64,000 nt of DNA from JANMES01 sp038329865 (GCA_038329865.1 JBBQNK010000007.1:59092-123091); one strand, 5' to 3'; counted from the first letter of the stretch, positions 45,573-53,983 are shown. Notes: generated by a model from the sequence alone, not told the origin. Numbers and translations are program-made.

Positions 45573-45712
45573 CTTACTCCTTCGTCCGGTATTCCGGGAG
45601 AAGGGGGAACAAGGGTTCTGTGCAATGGACAATCACTTCGCAAATTTTCAGAACCCTCACCCTACCCTCTCCCTACCCTCTCCCTACCCTCTCCCGGAAT
45701 ACCGGGAGAGGA
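45573..45712. repeat. CCGGGAGAGG-family palindromic element (copy 3) with internal triplication
   Basis: Same composite as the copies at 41.9 and 42.9 kb, but the CCTACCCTCTC unit near its right end is present three times in tandem (45661-45693). It lies between the alginate-lyase-family gene and the folD homologue. The following 240 bases to 45952 hold no gene I can support. Confidence 0.9.
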
Positions 45713-45952
45713 ACGGAGGGAACATTTTCGCAATTTCATTCGACAGTTTTGCAGGGTTGGTCTCAACCGACCATTCTTCGCAGACGGCGGGTTGGAACCC
45801 ACCCTACACATTCCGCTTTGGAGCGTGTACGTCGAAAGCGCCCCGCACGCGGGGCGGCTAAACGGCGGACTTTTCCGTCGCGATCGCCCGTCTCCACGCA
45901 AACTCAAACGCAATTCAGTCCGCATCGCGTCGAGCACCCCTCGCGATCTCGC

Positions 45953-46819
45953 TCACCCTTCGTACAAAATCTCCGCGCTCCGCAACGTGTTCTTCAGCAG
46001 CATCGCGACCGTCATCGGCCCCACGCCGCCGGGCACGGGGGTGAGGTGACCGGCGATTTCTTTCACTGTATCGAACTGCACGTCGCCGACGGTTTTGGTC
46101 GTGCCGTCGGGCTGTTTGACGCGGGTGATGCCGACGTCGATCACCACCGCGCCGGGCTTCACGTGGTCCGGCCCGATCAGCCCCGGCTTGCCGACGGCCA
46201 CCACTAAAATATCCGCGTTCTTCGTGTGCGACTTCAAATCCCGCGTGGCGATGTGGCAGGTGGTGACGGTGGCCATCTTTTCCGTCAGCAGAAGTGAGAC
46301 GGGCTTGCCGACGATCTCGCTCGCACCGACGACGACGGCGTTGGCGCCTTCTATTTCAACGCCAGTAGATAGAATCAATTCGATCACCGCCCCGGCCGTG
46401 CACGGCGCGATCAGCGTGTGGCCGTACACCACGTAGCCGATGTTGGCCGGGTTGACGCCCTCCACGTCCTTCACCACGTCGATCTCATACTGCAGCCGCG
46501 CCCGATCCATATGCGACGGCAGCGGCAGGTGCATCATGATGCCGGTGACAGTTTTGTCCTTGTTCAGCCGCCGAATCTCCGCCTTCATCTGCCGCTGGCT
46601 GACGTCGTCGGGGATTTGCAACAGCGTGTAATCGATCCCCAGCGCCCGGCAGGCCTCCCCCTGCCGCTCCGCATACAACGCCCCCGCCGGCGTAGCCCCG
46701 ACGAGCAACGCCGTCAGATGCACGCGATGCCCCTTGGCCGCCAGCTCAGCGACGCGTGCTTTCACACGCTCGCGAACACTCGCGGCAAGAGCGGTTCCGT
46801 CGATTAGCTGGGCTGGCAT
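45953..46819 (-). CDS. folD: FolD-like methylenetetrahydrofolate dehydrogenase/cyclohydrolase, altered active site
   Basis: ATG 46819 gives 288 residues, the normal FolD length; a longer upstream frame is repeat sequence. Fold and cofactor motifs are intact: VKDVEGVNPANIG (Asp118), APCTAGAVIELI, GASEIVGKPV (NADP loop), VGKPGLIGPDHVKPGAVVIDVG and TPVPGGVGPMTVAMLL. However, the catalytic Y-x3-K motif reads Tyr49-Ala-Glu-Arg-Gln53, so the cyclohydrolase lysine is glutamine, and the QLPLP glutamine is His97. In characterised enzymes lysine replacement abolishes cyclohydrolase activity. It may be dehydrogenase-only or a divergent paralogue. It normally interconverts C1-tetrahydrofolates in the cytoplasm. 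Confidence 0.88.
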   Translation of the reverse strand: MPAQLIDGTALAASVRERVKARVAELAAKGHRVHLTALLVGATPAGALYAERQGEACRALGIDYTLLQIPDDVSQRQMKAEIRRLNKDKTVTGIMMHLPLPSHMDRARLQYEIDVVKDVEGVNPANIGYVVYGHTLIAPCTAGAVIELILSTGVEIEGANAVVVGASEIVGKPVSLLLTEKMATVTTCHIATRDLKSHTKNADILVVAVGKPGLIGPDHVKPGAVVIDVGITRVKQPDGTTKTVGDVQFDTVKEIAGHLTPVPGGVGPMTVAMLLKNTLRSAEILYEG

Positions 46820-46879
46820 AGGGTGGAAAGTATACGGGCGATGGGCCGGAAAGTTGAATCGCCGTCGAGCCTTGTCTTC

Positions 46880-47009
46880 AGTAGGACAGGCATTCCTGCC
46901 TGTCACGAAGCGAGGTACACTTCGATTCGTACGCGGATGCGCATCTGCGCGAGAGGAACGAACGGAGGAGTACTTCCGCCCCGCGACAGGCAGGAATGCC
47001 TGTCCTACT
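46880..47009. repeat. ACAGGCATTCCTGCCTGT-family inverted repeat (copy 1)
   Basis: Two exact 25-base inverted arms (46880-46904 and 46985-47009) enclose 80 bases. Each arm contains the palindrome ACAGGCATTCCTGCCTGT. A divergent copy lies at 54159-54284. It occupies the space between the divergent folD-like and DUF2262 genes, so both promoters must lie around it. Confidence 0.92.
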
Positions 47010-47059
47010 TGTTCAAATCGATTCCTAAGGGCCAAAGTCTCGAAATGGGGGAATGATCG

Positions 47060-47896
47060 ATGTCGGAAAACGTAGACAAAATGATGGCCGAGGCACAACG
47101 CCGCCAAGCTCGACTGCTGGAGCTACTCAAATCCGCTCCGATTGTTGACATCATTGGTGTAGTTGACGCTAACGGTGCCGGCGGTGGAAGGTCGCGTGGC
47201 GAAGAATTGTGGACTCTATTGGTTAGCCTTCTTGTATGGCGCGTGGGCAGTGGCACCATTCGTCACGAGGATCTCAATATTCGTCGCGAGGTGACGCATG
47301 AGCATTTGCAGGAACTTCGGAGCGCCTTTCAGCCATACGGCGTCGTTCAATTTCGTGGACGGCTGGTAACCGACGATTCAGCAGGCTCCCCCACCGCGCT
47401 CCTTGAATCAGATGTAACCTCGTACACGGCGGACGCACAGTTGAATGAAGCTGCGGCGAAATTACAGCTTCCGGTAACTCATGATGATCCGCAGTTCGGC
47501 ACGCTTACACTCGATCGGCGCATTGATTGGTTCAGATGCCAAACCGAATGGGAAGGCGAGGCAATTGAGCTCAGCCTGGAAGAGCCCGAAAGACTTGCCG
47601 ACGCTCTTGCCACTGCCCGAACGCTGTGGTTAAAGCAGGCTTCATGGAATCAACGAATTCAAGATTTTGCCGTCAGTGAGTTGTTGGAGTTAAAGAACGA
47701 TACATGGCGCGAAGGAAACGAAGCCGAATTGACGCCAGCTGACTTTAAAGCTCGTATGAAACTCGAATCGATCACCGCCTGTCCGGATGGATCGTTCGTC
47801 TTTTGGCACGACGACGGCGGCTTGTTTTGGGGCCATTCCATTGAAATACGAGGAAATTTGGCTGACGGCCCTCAATACGCTGACATACCCGGGTAG
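47060..47896 (+). CDS. DUF2262-domain protein
   Basis: The 278-residue protein ends with the DUF2262 signature: FVFWHDDGGLFWGHSIEIRG (residues ~248-267) followed by a YADIPG terminus. The N-terminal half is helical and not recognised. There is no signal peptide. DUF2262 proteins have no established function; several relatives are encoded near toxin-immunity-like genes, but nothing of that kind is adjacent here. Compared with neighbouring genes the codon use is less GC-biased, which hints at acquisition. GGGGG lies seven bases before the ATG. Confidence 0.7.
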   Translation: MSENVDKMMAEAQRRQARLLELLKSAPIVDIIGVVDANGAGGGRSRGEELWTLLVSLLVWRVGSGTIRHEDLNIRREVTHEHLQELRSAFQPYGVVQFRGRLVTDDSAGSPTALLESDVTSYTADAQLNEAAAKLQLPVTHDDPQFGTLTLDRRIDWFRCQTEWEGEAIELSLEEPERLADALATARTLWLKQASWNQRIQDFAVSELLELKNDTWREGNEAELTPADFKARMKLESITACPDGSFVFWHDDGGLFWGHSIEIRGNLADGPQYADIPG

Positions 47897-47909
47897 TCAT
47901 GCAGTCTTT

Positions 47910-47970
47910 TAGGGCGAGATAGCAATCCCCCTGTTCTTCTCGTTCGCGGCGAGATTGCTATCCCGCCCTA
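47910..47970. repeat. TAGGGCGAGATAGCAATC inverted repeat
   Basis: Arms 47910-47927 and 47953-47970 match at 17 of 18 positions in inverted orientation around a 25-base loop. It lies between the convergent DUF2262 and sulfatase genes (stops at 47896 and 47983) and could act as a two-way terminator. Its sequence differs from the other repeat families in the window. Confidence 0.82.
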
Positions 47971-47982
47971 CGAAGACGCCAT

Positions 47983-49491
47983 TCATTTCTTCTTCCCAAC
48001 CGCCTCCGGATACTTCGCCCGCAGCGCCTTCGCCCCTTCCGATCGGCCGGTGGCTTCCAAATGCTCCAGATACTCCGGCAGCGGCGATCGCCCAGGGTCA
48101 TGCAAGGCGTGGTACGGGCCGCCCTCGGCGATGACTGTCCAGAGCGGGTCGGTCACGTCGTGCGGGAACACTTTGGCGATCTTTTGCATCTGCGCGTCGT
48201 GCCAGCGTTCCAGCCGCCAGGCGCCTTCGCGGCAGAGGTCGGGGTGCTTGGCGGCGAGATCGTTTTGCTCGAACGGGTCGGCGGCCAGGTCGTAGAGCAT
48301 CTCCTGCGGGAAGAGATGGAAGCCGTCCTGGTACGTTCGCATGTACAGCCATTGGTCCCATCGCACGCTGCGCTGGCAGACGTGGACGCACTGGCTGAGA
48401 ACGAGTTCGCTCCGCGCGGGGGCGGTCGGCGCGGCGGGCTTGATCGCGCCGGCGTAGGTTTGGCCGTCCCACAGCGGCTGCGGCTTGCCGCCGAGCAGGT
48501 CCATCAGCGTGGGGGCGAAGTCTAGGTTGTAGTGGAGCGCGTCGTCGGTTTTACCGGCCGCGCCGCCGGGCCATTTGATGATCATCGGCACGCGGCAGGT
48601 GCCGGCGTCGGCCGTCGCATGCTCGCCGTAGATGCCCAGATCGCCCTGATTTTCGCCGTGATCTGCGGAGATGATGATGGCAGTGTCGTCGTACACGCCG
48701 GCGGCTTTAAGGGCGGCGACGATGTGGCCGACCTGGTCGTCGGAATATTTGATGCCCGTGTCGTACCCGTCGATCTGCTTGCGCAAGCCCGCGAGATCCG
48801 TGAACTTGCCCGGCTGGCGCGGGAACTTGGCGGGCGAGTCGCCGTTGTACATGTTGATATCGAGCGACGTGTGCGGGCCGACCATTTTGTTGTGACGCTC
48901 GATCAATCCCGGCTCGGTGAGCCACGCGGGCAGCGGATCATTCGCGAACGGCTCGCCGTAGCTGTCCGGCACGCGGTACGGCGTGTGTGGGTCCCAGTAG
49001 TTGATGTGCAGGTACCAGTTGTCGCGCGCGGCGTTGTCGGCCAGCCACTTGTCGACCACCGGCCGAACGACCTCGGCCGACTCCATTCCACCCTTGCCCG
49101 TGTTGTGAATCTCGTTGAACCCCGCGTAAAACCAGTGCGCCCCGTGCCGCTGCCCGAACGGCGAGATCATCGCGGTGTGAAGTCCCAGCTTCTGCAACTG
49201 CATGGCCAGGCCCTGGCGAACAAAATCATCGCTGAAGTCGCGAAGCTTGCCTTGCACCTTAGGCTGCGCCGCCGACCCGCCATGGCCGACGACGCCGGTC
49301 TGAATCCCGAACCGCCCGGAATAAAACGCCGTGCGCGACGGCATGCACGGCGCGTCCGGCGTGTAACACTGATTGAACCGCACGCCCTCTTTCGCGATCG
49401 CGTCGATATTCGGGCTGGTGTTGCGGTGATACCCGTAACAGCCGAGATGATCGGGACGGAGGGAATCGATATCGATGTAGAGAATGCGCAT
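47983..49491 (-). CDS. Type I (formylglycine-dependent) sulfatase
   Basis: The 502-residue protein has the alkaline-phosphatase-superfamily sulfatase plan. Metal aspartates lie in YIDIDSLRPDHLGCYGY (residues 5-21), and the modification motif CMPSR (Cys49) lies in APCMPSRTAFYSGR, where an FGE or anaerobic sulfatase-maturating enzyme would make formylglycine. The second metal site is IIISADHGENQG (near residue 285). The C-terminal subdomain (MLYDLAADPFEQNDLAAKHP) is typical. No signal peptide is evident, which is unusual because most planctomycete sulfatases are exported. It removes sulfate esters, probably from polysaccharides. No maturation enzyme is adjacent. Confidence 0.92.
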   Translation of the reverse strand: MRILYIDIDSLRPDHLGCYGYHRNTSPNIDAIAKEGVRFNQCYTPDAPCMPSRTAFYSGRFGIQTGVVGHGGSAAQPKVQGKLRDFSDDFVRQGLAMQLQKLGLHTAMISPFGQRHGAHWFYAGFNEIHNTGKGGMESAEVVRPVVDKWLADNAARDNWYLHINYWDPHTPYRVPDSYGEPFANDPLPAWLTEPGLIERHNKMVGPHTSLDINMYNGDSPAKFPRQPGKFTDLAGLRKQIDGYDTGIKYSDDQVGHIVAALKAAGVYDDTAIIISADHGENQGDLGIYGEHATADAGTCRVPMIIKWPGGAAGKTDDALHYNLDFAPTLMDLLGGKPQPLWDGQTYAGAIKPAAPTAPARSELVLSQCVHVCQRSVRWDQWLYMRTYQDGFHLFPQEMLYDLAADPFEQNDLAAKHPDLCREGAWRLERWHDAQMQKIAKVFPHDVTDPLWTVIAEGGPYHALHDPGRSPLPEYLEHLEATGRSEGAKALRAKYPEAVGKKK

Positions 49492-49536
49492 GGGCCGAGC
49501 CTCTCGTGTGATGAAGCGGAAAGTATAGGAACAGTT

Positions 49537-50097
49537 TCAACCGGCCGCGATGGTTCCGCACTCGGGGCAGCGATCGGGCGTGGCGCGGAGGTCGTAGCCG
49601 CAATGAAGGCATTTGCCGTGTTTTCGTTTACGTCGTGAACCCCGCCACCGCCACGCCCAGGTTGATGGAATGGCTAAACTCATCGCCAGCACAAACCAGT
49701 GAGGAATTGTCAAAAAAGTGGTTCGACGCTTCGTACCATTGCCCGTCAACGAAAACTGACCGCGATAGAAGATGGCACCAAAGAATGTGTGCATGCCCGG
49801 CGGGGGAAACTGAGTCCACTTGTGGATGTCTGTTTCCAAATGTACTTCGGGCAACTCTGCGTAATACGACTTTCGAAACACGTGTCGTTGTTCGTGAACC
49901 GTTGCAATCTCATTCATGCCCCAATATTGCGTGCCTCGACTAGACACCCAAACAAAATTGTGCCACGAATCAGCTGTGCGGTCGATACTGAAATTTAACT
50001 GGCCCTGCGCGAAGTAACTGCAAATCCATGATCCAACCGTTATCATTGCAATTAGCAGTAAAACAATTGCTACGAGATTCCACACCCGTTGCTTCAT
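49537..50097 (-). CDS. Membrane protein with C-terminal zinc ribbon
   Basis: ATG 50097 has GAGGA upstream and gives 186 residues. The protein has an N-terminal membrane helix (VWNLVAIVLLLIAMITVGSW), an extracytoplasmic domain of ~100 residues, a second helix (IPHWFVLAMSLAIPSTWAW) and a short cytoplasmic tail with four cysteines, CLHCGYDLRATPDRCPECG. This tail, which recurs in many planctomycete membrane proteins, should bind zinc as a two-CxxC ribbon. Function is unknown. The gene is less GC-rich than its neighbours and lies 45 bases upstream of the sulfatase start on the same strand. Confidence 0.72.
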   Translation of the reverse strand: MKQRVWNLVAIVLLLIAMITVGSWICSYFAQGQLNFSIDRTADSWHNFVWVSSRGTQYWGMNEIATVHEQRHVFRKSYYAELPEVHLETDIHKWTQFPPPGMHTFFGAIFYRGQFSLTGNGTKRRTTFLTIPHWFVLAMSLAIPSTWAWRWRGSRRKRKHGKCLHCGYDLRATPDRCPECGTIAAG

Positions 50098-50188
50098 TTT
50101 TTTCCTCAAGCGCCCAGTTGTGTGGTTAAGTAGGGTTGCTTCAGGACACCATCTTCACTTCAGTGTGCTAAAGCAAACCCTCCGCAAC

Positions 50189-51133
50189 TCATGGCAGCGG
50201 CGCGCCCCGCGCCGCCAGCAAAATCCGATACCACTGTTCCCGCGTCAGTTCCACATCATCGGCCTTGGCGGCTTCTTTGATGTGGGCCGGGTTGCTGCTG
50301 CCGACGATGGGCGCGATTTTGGCGGGGTGTTTCAGCAGCCAGGCGAGGAGGATGACCGTTCGGCTGACGCCGTGCTCCTTGGCTGTCGCTTCAACCGTGT
50401 CGATGATGCGCTTGCGCTTCTCGTACGCGGCGTGGTTCGGGTCGAGCTCTTTGCCGGCGCCCATCCAGCCGCCGCCTAGCGGGCTCCAGCTTAAGGGCGT
50501 GATGTTTTTTTCGAGGCACTGGTCGAGCGTACCGTCGACCAGGCAGTCCAGTCGCGCGGGGTGGATTTCGACTTGATTCGCGACGATTGGGAATGGCACG
50601 TGTGCCTGCAGCGCGTTCACCATTGACGGCAGGAAGTTGCTCACGCCGAAGAACTTTACCTTGCCAGCCTTGTGGAGCTTCTCAAACGCGCCGGCCACCT
50701 CCGGCGGGTTCATCAGCAAATCCGGGCGGTGCAGGTAGTACAGGTCGATCGTGTCGACGCCGAGATTTTTCAGCGAGTTGTCGCAACTCCACGCGATATG
50801 CTCGGCCGAGAAATCGTAGCGGTGCGGCGACTCGGGCGTGGGATTGCCTTTAAAAATAATGCCGCACTTGGTGGCGATGGTGACGGCCTCGCGCATGCCC
50901 TTCACCTGCTTGAGGGTTTTGCCGAGCGCGATCTCGCACTGCCCGGTGCAGTAGATGTCGGCCGAGTCGATGTGGGTGTACCCGGACTCGAACGCGGCGA
51001 TGTGCGATTTGATCGCGGCGGACATTCTTTCTTCGGTGACTTCCTTCGGATTGAACGTGCCGACCGACCGCATGTTGCCGTACGTGAGCCGCGAGATTTT
51101 GAGACTGCTTTTTCCGAGTGGCTGGGTTTTCAT
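50189..51133 (-). CDS. Aldo/keto reductase
   Basis: ATG 51133 gives 314 residues (MKTQPLGKSSLKISRLTYGN). The catalytic tetrad can be placed: Asp and Tyr in THIDSADIYC (near residue 52), Lys in VTIATKCGI (near 88) and His in DLYYLHRPD (near 133). NADPH-binding C-terminal motifs include SPLGGGWMG and APIVGSSNPAHIKEA (near 275). These (alpha/beta)8 enzymes reduce aldehydes and ketones, including sugars, in the cytoplasm. The gene is alone; a 429-base repeat-filled region lies upstream. Confidence 0.9.
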   Translation of the reverse strand: MKTQPLGKSSLKISRLTYGNMRSVGTFNPKEVTEERMSAAIKSHIAAFESGYTHIDSADIYCTGQCEIALGKTLKQVKGMREAVTIATKCGIIFKGNPTPESPHRYDFSAEHIAWSCDNSLKNLGVDTIDLYYLHRPDLLMNPPEVAGAFEKLHKAGKVKFFGVSNFLPSMVNALQAHVPFPIVANQVEIHPARLDCLVDGTLDQCLEKNITPLSWSPLGGGWMGAGKELDPNHAAYEKRKRIIDTVEATAKEHGVSRTVILLAWLLKHPAKIAPIVGSSNPAHIKEAAKADDVELTREQWYRILLAARGAPLP

Positions 51134-51562
51134 AGTGCGAAAACTGTAGCGGCGCAGGTGGCGGGTTGCCAGTTGATCCGGGGGGCGGGGAAGAATGAAC
51201 ACAGAGGCAGAGAGACACGGAGAAGAAAGAAAATTGCGAGAGCGTGTTTGATTCTGTTAGAAGGTCGCGCATTTCCTTCTCCCTCGCCCGGTATTCCGGG
51301 AGAGGGTAGGGTGAGGGTTCTGCACCGACGCTCAGGCGATCCGGGATCGGAAGAAAAGCGGCGGCCCCGAAGTCTTTTTGCGAATTGAATACGACTCAGC
51401 GCGGGAATCAGAACCCTCACCCTACCCTCTCCCAGAATACCGGGAGAGGGACAATTCGAAATCTCTTCTCCCAGCCTTCTCTGCGTCTCTGGGTCTCTGT
51501 ATTCAATATTCCTTCGCCTTTTTGGATGACGCGCTCAAATCACTATCGGTATCATTCCCACC
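51134..51562. repeat. Gene-free region of nested palindromic elements (CACAGAG copy 3 enclosing CCGGGAGAGG copy 4)
   Basis: An outer degenerate inverted repeat of the CACAGAG family (51195-51224 and 51477-51507) encloses an inverted pair of CCGGGAGAGG-family half-elements (51286-51321 and 51409-51444, 35 of 36 bases matching). No gene is visible in these ~430 bases, which separate the divergent aldo/keto reductase and pectate-lyase-like genes and must contain both promoters. One element family appears to have inserted into another. Confidence 0.88.
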
Positions 51563-52981
51563 ATGCGATGGCTCACCTCAATCATCTTCCTGCTCACCGC
51601 CCTGTCCGCCCGCGCCGACGATCTGCATGCGCAGGCGGACGTGGGGCTAAAGAAGGCCGTCGCGTTTTTTCATGATCGTGTGTCGACCGAAGGCGGGTAC
51701 GTCTATCGCTACAGCGCGGATCTTTCGCTCCGTGAAGGCGAAGGAAAAACCAACGCCACGACGATCTGGGTTCAGCCGCCCGGCACACCGGCCGTGGGTC
51801 TGGCGCTGCTCCACGCGTACGAGCGCACGCACGAGGCGTATCTGCTCGAGGCGGCGCGCGATGCCGGGCTGGCGCTGGTTCGCGGGCAGCTGGTTTCCGG
51901 CGGGTGGAACGAGGGAATCGATTTCGACCCGGCCGCCCGGGCGAAGTTCGCGTACCTTGTCGACGGCAAGCACGGCGGGAAGGCGCGGAACATTTCCACC
52001 TTCGACGACGACAAATCCCAGTCGGCCCTGCGGCTGTTAACGCAGCTCGATCGCGCGTTGGCTTTCAAGGACGAGAAGATTCACGACGCCGCAACGTACG
52101 GCCTCACGGCGATCCTCGGCGCGCAGCGCGCCAGCGGCGGGTGGTCGCAGGTGTGGGATTCGCCCGCCAAACAGGATGATCCGCCGGACCTGAAGGCCTC
52201 GCTGCCGAAGGATTATCCGCCGAAATATCCCGGCGGCAGTTACTGGGAACATTACACGCTCAACGACGGCGCGATGTGCGACACGATCGAGCTCCTGCTC
52301 GACGCCGCCGACGTGTACAAGGAGCCGAAGTACCGCGACGCAGCCGTTCGCGGCGGCGCGTTTCTGCTCCGCGCGCAACTCCCTGAGCCGCAGCCGGCCT
52401 GGGCGCAGCAGTACGACCGCGACATGCACCCCGCGTGGGCCAGAAAGTTCGAGCCGCCGGCCGTGACGGGGTGGGAGTCGCAAAATGTGTTGCGAACGCT
52501 GCTCCGCCTGCACGAAGCGACGGGCGACGCAAAATACCTCGAGCCGATCCCGCGGGCGCTCGCGTGGTTCAAGCGGTCGACCTTGCCCGACGGCCAACTC
52601 GCGCGGTTCTACGAGCTGAACACGAACAAACCGCTGTACATGACGCGGGATTACAAGCTGACGTTCGACGATTCGGACACGCCGACGCACTACAGCTTTA
52701 AAGTCGCGAGCGACTTGGCGGCTATCGAAAAAGCGTACGAAGCCGCCAAGGCCGGGCCGGCCAAAGGCCCCGCAACGAAGCCCTCGTCGAAGCCGTCGAT
52801 GAACCCGTCGCCGCCGACGGACGCGGAAGTGCGTGCCATCCTCGCCGCGATGGACCCGCGCGGCGCATGGGTCGAGCAAGGCACGCTCAAGTACCACAGA
52901 ATCGACGGCCCGGTGATTTTGAGCGAGACGTTCAGCCGGAACGTGGACACGCTGAGCCGGTATCTAATCGCGGGGCGATGA
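51563..52981 (+). CDS. Pectate-lyase-like secreted polysaccharide lyase (PL10-type)
   Basis: The 472-residue protein has a signal peptide (MRWLTSIIFLLTALSARA) and an all-helical body. The segment AWAQQYDRDMHPAWARKFEP (near residue 275) followed by PAVTGWESQ is characteristic of pectic-acid-lyase (Pec_lyase/PL10) alpha/alpha-barrel enzymes, which cleave polygalacturonate by beta-elimination with calcium. GGWNEGIDFDP and GGWSQVWDSP are repeated toroid elements. A Pro/Ser/Lys-rich linker (near 400) precedes a short C-terminal helical region. It is probably periplasmic. Together with the sulfatase, GH4, sialidase-like and alginate-lyase-family genes nearby it suggests a glycan-degrading capacity. 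Confidence 0.78.
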   Translation: MRWLTSIIFLLTALSARADDLHAQADVGLKKAVAFFHDRVSTEGGYVYRYSADLSLREGEGKTNATTIWVQPPGTPAVGLALLHAYERTHEAYLLEAARDAGLALVRGQLVSGGWNEGIDFDPAARAKFAYLVDGKHGGKARNISTFDDDKSQSALRLLTQLDRALAFKDEKIHDAATYGLTAILGAQRASGGWSQVWDSPAKQDDPPDLKASLPKDYPPKYPGGSYWEHYTLNDGAMCDTIELLLDAADVYKEPKYRDAAVRGGAFLLRAQLPEPQPAWAQQYDRDMHPAWARKFEPPAVTGWESQNVLRTLLRLHEATGDAKYLEPIPRALAWFKRSTLPDGQLARFYELNTNKPLYMTRDYKLTFDDSDTPTHYSFKVASDLAAIEKAYEAAKAGPAKGPATKPSSKPSMNPSPPTDAEVRAILAAMDPRGAWVEQGTLKYHRIDGPVILSETFSRNVDTLSRYLIAGR

Positions 52982-53049
52982 GGTTGAGAAACGCATCCCG
53001 GTAACACGGGCGTCCCGCTACTTGGTCTAAATCATCGACCGAGCTAACT

Positions 53050-53109
53050 GGAGGGCGGCTGTCCTCATCCGGCGGAGCGGCAACCGGCGGCTGAGGACAG
53101 CCGCCCTCC
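53050..53109. repeat. GGAGGGCGGCTGTCCTC perfect inverted repeat
   Basis: The 17-base arms 53050-53066 and 53093-53109 are exact inverted copies around a 26-base GC-rich spacer. It lies between the convergent polysaccharide-lyase and hypothetical genes. It belongs to none of the other repeat families in the window. Confidence 0.85.
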
Positions 53110-53167
53110 ATATTCAATCGAAAATTCTGGATGGTGTGGACAAAGCAACACCGGAAATCCAGACCCA

Positions 53168-53983
53168 TCACTTCGATTGCGGTTCCTGCGGCATCTTCCG
53201 CGGCGTGAGCGTGACGGAATCGTCATCGCGCAGCCAGCCGTCGAGAATGTCGGACTGGCCCCACATTTCGTAGCGGATGGTGAAGTGAGAAGCGTCGGCC
53301 GGGTCGGGCTGGCCGGCGTAAATTCGAATCTGCGGTTCAGGCCACGAAAGTATTTCTCTCGCCGAGCCACACGACTCGCTAATCCGGTTAGCCGGAAATG
53401 GAAGCTTGGTAGATTGGATCGTTGTCGCTTTGTAGCTGCGAAGCCCAGTCGAACAATCCGCGAAATCTCCATTGCTGTGCACGAGCGCTATGCAAACCAA
53501 TCGCTGGCGACCATTCGGCGCCGTTCGCTCGTGCAAAAATACGATTGCGCCCAATATCCAGTTTCTAAATAAAGGCGGCGTCGGATAGGGCATGCCGTGA
53601 GTTGTCGCAAACAATCGCTCCCAGCATTCGGGAAGGGATTGAGCGGCGTCCGCCAAGTCATTTCTTCCACTTTGAACGATTCCCAGTCTTGAATACTGTG
53701 AATCCTGTGAAAGCAACCTTTCCGCGGCTGGTAGGGCTTCTTCATAGACGATCTTTTCTGGTCCGGCCGAGTAGTTCAGGCACTGACGTTGCCAATAGAG
53801 GATTTTCGTCTGCCGCCACGCCGGCGGGCCCCAACGCCAACCGGCGAAGGTGATCGCGAGCACCACGACCGCGCCGACGCTCCGTCGAATCCACTTGCGT
53901 CGGCGAGGCGGAGCTTCGCGGTACTCCAGCCGCACGGGTGAAGCCGGCGGCGGATTGGGAGATTGCTCCTGCGGTGGATTCAT
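53168..53983 (-). CDS. Single-pass membrane protein, hypothetical
   Basis: ATG 53983 gives 271 residues (a GTG two codons upstream is possible). A proline-rich cytoplasmic head (NPPQEQSPNPPPASPVRLEY) and an arginine cluster (APPRRRKWIRR) precede one membrane helix (SVGAVVVLAITFAGWRW, near residue 40); the remainder is extracytoplasmic and mixed alpha/beta. The head resembles those of the small membrane proteins at 62965 and 63367. I recognise no enzymatic family. Confidence 0.6.
   Translation of the reverse strand: MNPPQEQSPNPPPASPVRLEYREAPPRRRKWIRRSVGAVVVLAITFAGWRWGPPAWRQTKILYWQRQCLNYSAGPEKIVYEEALPAAERLLSQDSQYSRLGIVQSGRNDLADAAQSLPECWERLFATTHGMPYPTPPLFRNWILGAIVFLHERTAPNGRQRLVCIALVHSNGDFADCSTGLRSYKATTIQSTKLPFPANRISESCGSAREILSWPEPQIRIYAGQPDPADASHFTIRYEMWGQSDILDGWLRDDDSVTLTPRKMPQEPQSK

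Noticed and set aside
45560..45643. N-terminal extension of the alginate-lyase-family protein
   Set aside because: These 28 codons fall in a CCGGGAGAGG-family element (PPSPGIPDEG is its translation), so ATG 45559 is preferred.
45655..45705. Tandem CCTACCCTCTC units considered as a CRISPR-like array
   Set aside because: Three directly adjacent 11-base units with no spacers inside a dispersed palindromic element; no cas genes in the window.
46820..47107. N-terminal extension of the FolD-like frame by 96 residues
   Set aside because: The extension is translation of the inverted-repeat element at 46880-47009 and overlaps the divergent DUF2262 gene; FolD homology begins at ATG 46819.
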